In this document: positions 60,276 to 64,000 of the stretch, one piece after another | How the letters are laid out: each line of letters starts with the position of its first letter | How positions within the stretch are numbered: the first letter of the stretch is position 1 | Source: Cryobacterium glaciale | GTDB taxonomy: Bacteria; Actinomycetota; Actinomycetes; Actinomycetales; Microbacteriaceae | Length of the DNA stretch: 64,000 nucleotides | Direction of reading: 5' to 3' | Assembly (NCBI RefSeq): GCF_004402535.1 | Contig: NZ_SOEY01000034.1 | Location: forward strand, 1 to 64,000 | The notes under the pieces: model-generated | What the model saw: only the letters and a program-made list of their open reading frames with translations | Database searches by the model: none | Told to the model about the DNA's origin: nothing | Made by a program: the position numbers and the translations under genes

Positions 60276-61838
60276 CTACCCGAGGTGCACCGCAGCCCCC
60301 GCGCCGAGCAGGTCCTCCTTGCGCGGACGCACCAGGAAGAACGCAATGGGCGCCGCCGCGAAGATAATGATGGCCGCCCACAGGAAGGCGGACTGATATC
60401 CGCTCACGAGCGCACCGAGCGCAGCCGCCTGCGACGGCACCTTACCGACCAGGTACGTACTCACGGCAGCGCTGTACAGCGCGGTGAACAGGGCTGTCCC
60501 GAGCGATCCGCCGATCTGCTGCATGGCCGTCACCGCAGCGCTCGCCGCACCGGCGTCATGCTCCGCGATCCCCGACAGCGCCACATTCTGCAGCGGCACG
60601 AAGATCATCGCGAGGCCGGCTCCGAGCAAAATCAGCCCCGGCAACACCTCGAGCGCATAGTTGCCGCCCACCGTGATCTGCGTCATCCAGAGCAGCCCGG
60701 CCGCGCCCACGATCGGTCCGACGGCCATCGGTATGCGCACGCCGGTGCGGGCCAGAAACTTCGACAGCAGGCCGGCGCCGATCATGATCGTCACGGTCAT
60801 CGGCAGTGAAGCGATACCGGACTGAATCGGGGCATACCCCAGCACTATCTGAAAGTACAGCGTGAGAAACAGCAGCCCGCCGAGCAGCGCGGCGCCCGAG
60901 AGCAGCGCCGTCAGGAAGGCCCCGCCACGCACCTTGTTCGCCATAATGCGAAGCGGCAGCAGCGGATGATTCGACCGGCTTTCCACCAGCACGAACAGAC
61001 CGAGCAGCACCAGTCCCAGCGGGAGGCAGACGAGCACGGGCCACGTGCCCCAGCCATTTTCCGCCTGCGCGAAGCCGAAGACCAGGGATCCCAGCCCGAG
61101 CGCGACGAGAATAGCCCCCGGCACGTCGTACCGGGTGTTGCCGTGCGCCTTGCTCTCTCGAATCACCGGGATAGCGGCCGCAATCGCCACGACGGCGATC
61201 GGCACATTCACGGAGAGGCACCAGCGCCAGCTCGCATACTCGGTGAGTACCCCGCCGAGAATGAGGCCGACGGCCGCGCCGCCACCGGCGATCGCGCCGT
61301 AGACGGCAAAGGCCTTGATGCGGTCCTTGCCGCCGGGAAAGTTCACGGTGAGCAGGGCAAGCGAAGCCGGTGCGAGCAGCGCGGCGAACAGTCCCTGCAG
61401 ACCGCGGGCGGCGAGTAGCTCCGAGGTGCTCTGGGCGGCACCGCCGAGGGCGGAGGCGATGGCGAACCCGGCCATGCCCACGATGAAGGAGCGCTTGCGC
61501 CCCCAGAAGTCGGCGATGCGCCCGCCGAGCAGCAGAAGGGCTCCGAACACGAGCGAGTACAGGGTGACGACCCAGGTGCGGTCGCCGTCGCTCATGCCGA
61601 GCGCTTCCTGCGCTTGGGGGAGCGCGATATTCACGATCGTGCCATCGAGCACCACGGTCAGCTGGGCGAGCGCCACGATGGCGAGCAGCCACCAGCGTCG
61701 CGGGTTGGCCTGGGTTAGCAGAGCGGATGTCGCGGCCGCGGGCGGCGTGGCCCGCGCTTCTGCGGTCTTGGCTGGAGCGGTGGGGGAGTCTGATGGTTCG
61801 GTACTGGATAAATCGGTACTCAAGGGTGGGGTCGACAT
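60276..61838 (-). CDS. MFS drug exporter, DHA2 family (14 membrane segments)
   Basis: A 520-residue transporter. After a ~45-residue Ser/Thr/Pro-rich N-terminus come 14 membrane segments. Motif A is GGRIADFWGRKRSF (between segments 2 and 3). VVLDGTIVNIALPQAQ in segment 1 is the DHA2 motif D1. Relatives such as EmrB export drugs by proton antiport. The reverse-strand TAGAGT (61851-61846) lies seven bases before ATG 61838. The TetR gene is divergent, with a shared operator between. The C-terminus is short and basic. Confidence 0.9.
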   Translation of the reverse strand: MSTPPLSTDLSSTEPSDSPTAPAKTAEARATPPAAATSALLTQANPRRWWLLAIVALAQLTVVLDGTIVNIALPQAQEALGMSDGDRTWVVTLYSLVFGALLLLGGRIADFWGRKRSFIVGMAGFAIASALGGAAQSTSELLAARGLQGLFAALLAPASLALLTVNFPGGKDRIKAFAVYGAIAGGGAAVGLILGGVLTEYASWRWCLSVNVPIAVVAIAAAIPVIRESKAHGNTRYDVPGAILVALGLGSLVFGFAQAENGWGTWPVLVCLPLGLVLLGLFVLVESRSNHPLLPLRIMANKVRGGAFLTALLSGAALLGGLLFLTLYFQIVLGYAPIQSGIASLPMTVTIMIGAGLLSKFLARTGVRIPMAVGPIVGAAGLLWMTQITVGGNYALEVLPGLILLGAGLAMIFVPLQNVALSGIAEHDAGAASAAVTAMQQIGGSLGTALFTALYSAAVSTYLVGKVPSQAAALGALVSGYQSAFLWAAIIIFAAAPIAFFLVRPRKEDLLGAGAAVHLG

Positions 61839-61863
61839 GGGACCGACTCTATCGCGCAAACCG

Positions 61864-61879
61864 AACGAACCAGTTCGTT
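61864..61879. promoter_or_regulatory. Palindromic operator between MFS and TetR genes
   Basis: AACGAACcaGTTCGTT has perfect 7-bp arms around two bases. It lies 13 bases from the reverse-strand -10 (61851) and 18 from the forward-strand TATGAT (61897-61902), so a bound TetR dimer would block both divergent promoters. Confidence 0.7.
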
Positions 61880-61908
61880 TTGTGTGAATATTTCGCTATG
61901 ATCGAGAT

Positions 61909-62508
61909 ATGGCACGCGACGGAGCAGACCCCCAGGCCCGGATTCTTGAGGCGGCACGCACGGAATTCGCCGCCTACGGCCTCGCCGGAGGGCGCATCGA
62001 TCGCATCGCGAAGCGTGCGTCGGCGAGCAAGGAGCGCTTGTACGCCTACTACTCCAACAAGGAACGGTTATTCCTCGAGGTGCTTGAACTGAACCTGCGC
62101 GAGTTCGCGAGCGACGCCGTGCTCACCGACCACGACGTGCCTGCCTTCGCCGGAGCGCTGTTCGATCACGCGGTGCTGCACGGTGACCACCTGCGCATGA
62201 TCGACTGGGCGCGGCTCGAATCCGACGGCACATGGCGGCCGGCCCTCGAAGTCATGCTCGGCTATCGCGACGAGCAGGTGCGCCGCATCCGCTTGGCGCA
62301 GGAGGCGGGACGGGTCGACGCTGCGTGGGACCCGGTTGAGCTCATGACGCTCATCTTCGGTATCGCCTCGGCCTGGGTGCACGAGCCTGGCGCTTCCCCG
62401 GCCCCCGGCGGCATTCCCGACCCGGCAGCCATGGCGGGCCGCCGCACCAACGTCATCCGCGCGGTCGAGCGCCTGATCGCACCGTGTGCAATCCGGCCGA
62501 TAAACTGA
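61909..62508 (+). CDS. TetR-family repressor of the divergent MFS exporter
   Basis: A 199-residue regulator. The helix-turn-helix is FAAYGLAGGRIDRIAKRASA then SKERLYAYYSNKERLF (about residues 20-50). The C-terminal ligand-binding domain is of the type with WARLESDG. TATGAT at 61897-61902 lies six bases before ATG 61909 (leaderless). The divergent layout with an exporter and a shared palindrome is the classic TetR arrangement; the inducer is unknown. ffh follows after seven bases. Confidence 0.9.
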   Translation: MARDGADPQARILEAARTEFAAYGLAGGRIDRIAKRASASKERLYAYYSNKERLFLEVLELNLREFASDAVLTDHDVPAFAGALFDHAVLHGDHLRMIDWARLESDGTWRPALEVMLGYRDEQVRRIRLAQEAGRVDAAWDPVELMTLIFGIASAWVHEPGASPAPGGIPDPAAMAGRRTNVIRAVERLIAPCAIRPIN

Positions 62509-62515
62509 CACCATC

Positions 62516-64000
62516 ATGGCTACTTTTGGAAACCTCTCAGATCGTCTTGCCGAGACGTTCAAAAACCTCCGCACCAAGGGCAAACTCAGTGCAGCGGATG
62601 TCGACGGCACCGTCCGCGAGATCCGTCGCGCCCTGCTCGACGCCGACGTGGCCCTCGAGGTCGTCAAGGACTTCACCGGCAAGGTTCGCGAGCGCGCCCT
62701 CGGCGACGAGGTCAGCAAGGCTCTGAACCCGGCCCAGCAGGTCGTGCAGATCGTCAACGACGAGCTCATCACGATTCTCGGTGGCCAGCAGCGTCGGCTC
62801 GAATTCGCCAAGAAGCCGCCGACCATCATCATGCTCGCGGGCCTGCAGGGTGCCGGTAAGACCACCCTCGCCGGCAAGCTCGCCAAGTGGCTCGCCAAAG
62901 ACGGCCACACCCCGCTGCTCGTCGCCGCCGACCTGCAACGCCCCAACGCCGTCACGCAGCTGGAAGTCGTCGCGAAGCAGGCCGGCGTCGCCGTGTACGC
63001 GCCCGAGCCCGGCAACGGCGTCGGTGACCCGGTCAAGGTGGCCCGCGACGGCGTGAAGTACGCCCTGCAGAAGGTGCACGACGTGGTCATCGTAGACACA
63101 GCGGGACGCCTCGGCGTCGACGCCGAGCTCATGAAGCAGGCCGCAAATATCCGCAAGGCGATCGATCCCGACGAGGTGCTCTTCGTCATCGACGCCATGA
63201 TCGGCCAGGACGCCGTCGCCACGGCCAAGGCCTTTCAGGATGGCGTCGACTTCACCGGCGTCGTGCTCACCAAGCTCGACGGCGACGCCCGCGGTGGCGC
63301 GGCGCTCTCGGTCGCCTCGCTCACCGGACGCCCGATCATGTTCGCCTCCACCGGCGAAGGCCTCGACGACTTCGAACCGTTCCACCCCGACCGCATGGCC
63401 GGCCGCATCCTCGACCTCGGTGACATCCTCACCCTGATCGAGCAGGCGCAGGGCGCGTTCGACGAGGACGAAGCCCGCAAGGTCGCCGAGAAATTCGCGA
63501 CCGACACCTTCACCCTCGACGACTTCCTCGGCCAGATGCAGCAGCTGCGCAACATGGGCTCGATCAAGAAGATGATGAGCATGCTGCCCGGCGCCGGCGC
63601 CATGAAGCAGCAGCTCGAGAACTTCGACGAGCGCGAGATCGTGCGTACGGAGGCCATCATCCAGTCGATGACCAAGCTCGAACGCACCACCCCGAAGCTG
63701 CTCAACGGATCCCGCCGCCTGCGCATCGCGCGCGGATCGGGCTCGAGCGTCACCGAGGTCAACCAGCTCGTGCAGCGCTTCGAGCAGGCCGCCAAGATGA
63801 TGAAGACCGTCGCCAAGGGCGGCATGCCCAACATCCCAGGCATGGGCCCGATCCCCGGCGCCGGCTACGGCGGCAAGCCCAAGCAGGTCGCCAAGAAGAA
63901 GGGGTCCAAGTTGGGCAACCCGGCGAAGCGTGCGGCCGAGAATGCCGCGATCGCCTCGGGCGTCAAGCCCGTCGGCGAGACTGCGTCAGCGGATGCCGCT
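62516..64000 (+). CDS. ffh: Signal recognition particle protein Ffh (partial at right edge)
   Basis: 495 codons are visible with no stop before the edge. N domain about residues 1-90 (MATFGNLSDRLAETFKNL). G domain about 95-295, with G1 LAGLQGAGKTTLAGKLA, VAADLQRPNAVTQL, G3 VDTAGRLGVDAEL and G4 LTKLDGDARGGA. Methionine-rich M domain about 325-450, with MQQLRNMGSIKKMMSMLPG and the RNA-binding SRRLRIARGSGSSV. Only a basic, low-complexity tail is cut off. ATG 62516; TAAACT at 62501-62506 is a likely -10. It works with FtsY and 4.5S RNA, the latter not in this window. Confidence 0.96.
   Translation, partial: MATFGNLSDRLAETFKNLRTKGKLSAADVDGTVREIRRALLDADVALEVVKDFTGKVRERALGDEVSKALNPAQQVVQIVNDELITILGGQQRRLEFAKKPPTIIMLAGLQGAGKTTLAGKLAKWLAKDGHTPLLVAADLQRPNAVTQLEVVAKQAGVAVYAPEPGNGVGDPVKVARDGVKYALQKVHDVVIVDTAGRLGVDAELMKQAANIRKAIDPDEVLFVIDAMIGQDAVATAKAFQDGVDFTGVVLTKLDGDARGGAALSVASLTGRPIMFASTGEGLDDFEPFHPDRMAGRILDLGDILTLIEQAQGAFDEDEARKVAEKFATDTFTLDDFLGQMQQLRNMGSIKKMMSMLPGAGAMKQQLENFDEREIVRTEAIIQSMTKLERTTPKLLNGSRRLRIARGSGSSVTEVNQLVQRFEQAAKMMKTVAKGGMPNIPGMGPIPGAGYGGKPKQVAKKKGSKLGNPAKRAAENAAIASGVKPVGETASADAA

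Overview
The window is high-GC bacterial DNA whose gene content and order (smc, ftsY, ffh, rnc, mutM, rpmF, coaD, recG, thiL, ddl, gpsA, murA, leuCD) and very frequent GCGGATGCC/GGCATCCGC words point to an actinomycete, most likely of the family Microbacteriaceae. Frequent GTG starts, 4-base GTGA/ATGA gene overlaps and -10 boxes only 6-9 bases before start codons (leaderless mRNAs) agree with this. The genus cannot be named from the sequence alone.

Positions 1-4.3 kb are accessory. They hold the istA end of an IS21-family element (istB runs off the left edge), an AbiEi/AbiEii type IV toxin-antitoxin pair, a large palindrome and a fragment matching the 3' end of a tRNA-Gln, which looks like the scar of an integrated island. 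From 4.7 to 9.1 kb are an old-yellow-enzyme gene with an in-frame 27-bp tandem duplication and a tightly coupled reverse-strand operon (phzF-like, XRE-cupin regulator, EamA exporter, PaiB-like flavoprotein). From 9.4 to 14.5 kb are surface proteins of unknown role: a lipoprotein plus membrane protein pair, a DLH-family hydrolase, and an 862-residue multispanning protein closed by a strong terminator.

From 14.6 to 25.1 kb lie a cytosolic PAS/PAS hybrid histidine kinase whose last receiver lacks the phospho-accepting Asp, its small response regulator, an ABC exporter-TetR operon with two palindromic operators, a metallo-beta-lactamase-fold protein, tRNA-Glu(CTC), a methyltransferase, a TerC membrane protein behind a yybP-ykoY (Mn2+) riboswitch, and a PP2C phosphatase. 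From 25.1 to 33.4 kb are leuCD behind a leucine-rich leader peptide, then murA, plsC-like, gpsA, ddl, a DUF3515 lipoprotein and thiL.

From 33.4 to 49.1 kb is a housekeeping block: rsmD, recG, coaD, a MoxR/DUF58/transglutaminase cassette, DUF177, rpmF, rnc, mutM, a membrane protein and smc. From 58.5 down to 49.1 kb on the reverse strand runs a nine-gene assimilatory sulfate-reduction operon: sulfite reductase, cysH, cysD, an ABC substrate-binding lipoprotein, cysN, ABC ATPase and permease, ferredoxin-NADP reductase and ferredoxin. Together these cover uptake, activation, both reductions and the electron supply. It sits between smc and ftsY, which are near neighbours in many bacteria. The window ends with ftsY, a DUF2004 gene, an MFS exporter with a divergent TetR gene, and ffh, cut at the right edge.

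The most notable non-coding signals are the leuCD leader, whose leucine codons can pair with the leuC ribosome-binding site; the istA hairpin that buries its own Shine-Dalgarno; the 24-bp divergent thiL promoter; the 10-bp phased repeats before the sulfur operon; and the repeat that copies the ferredoxin stop codon.
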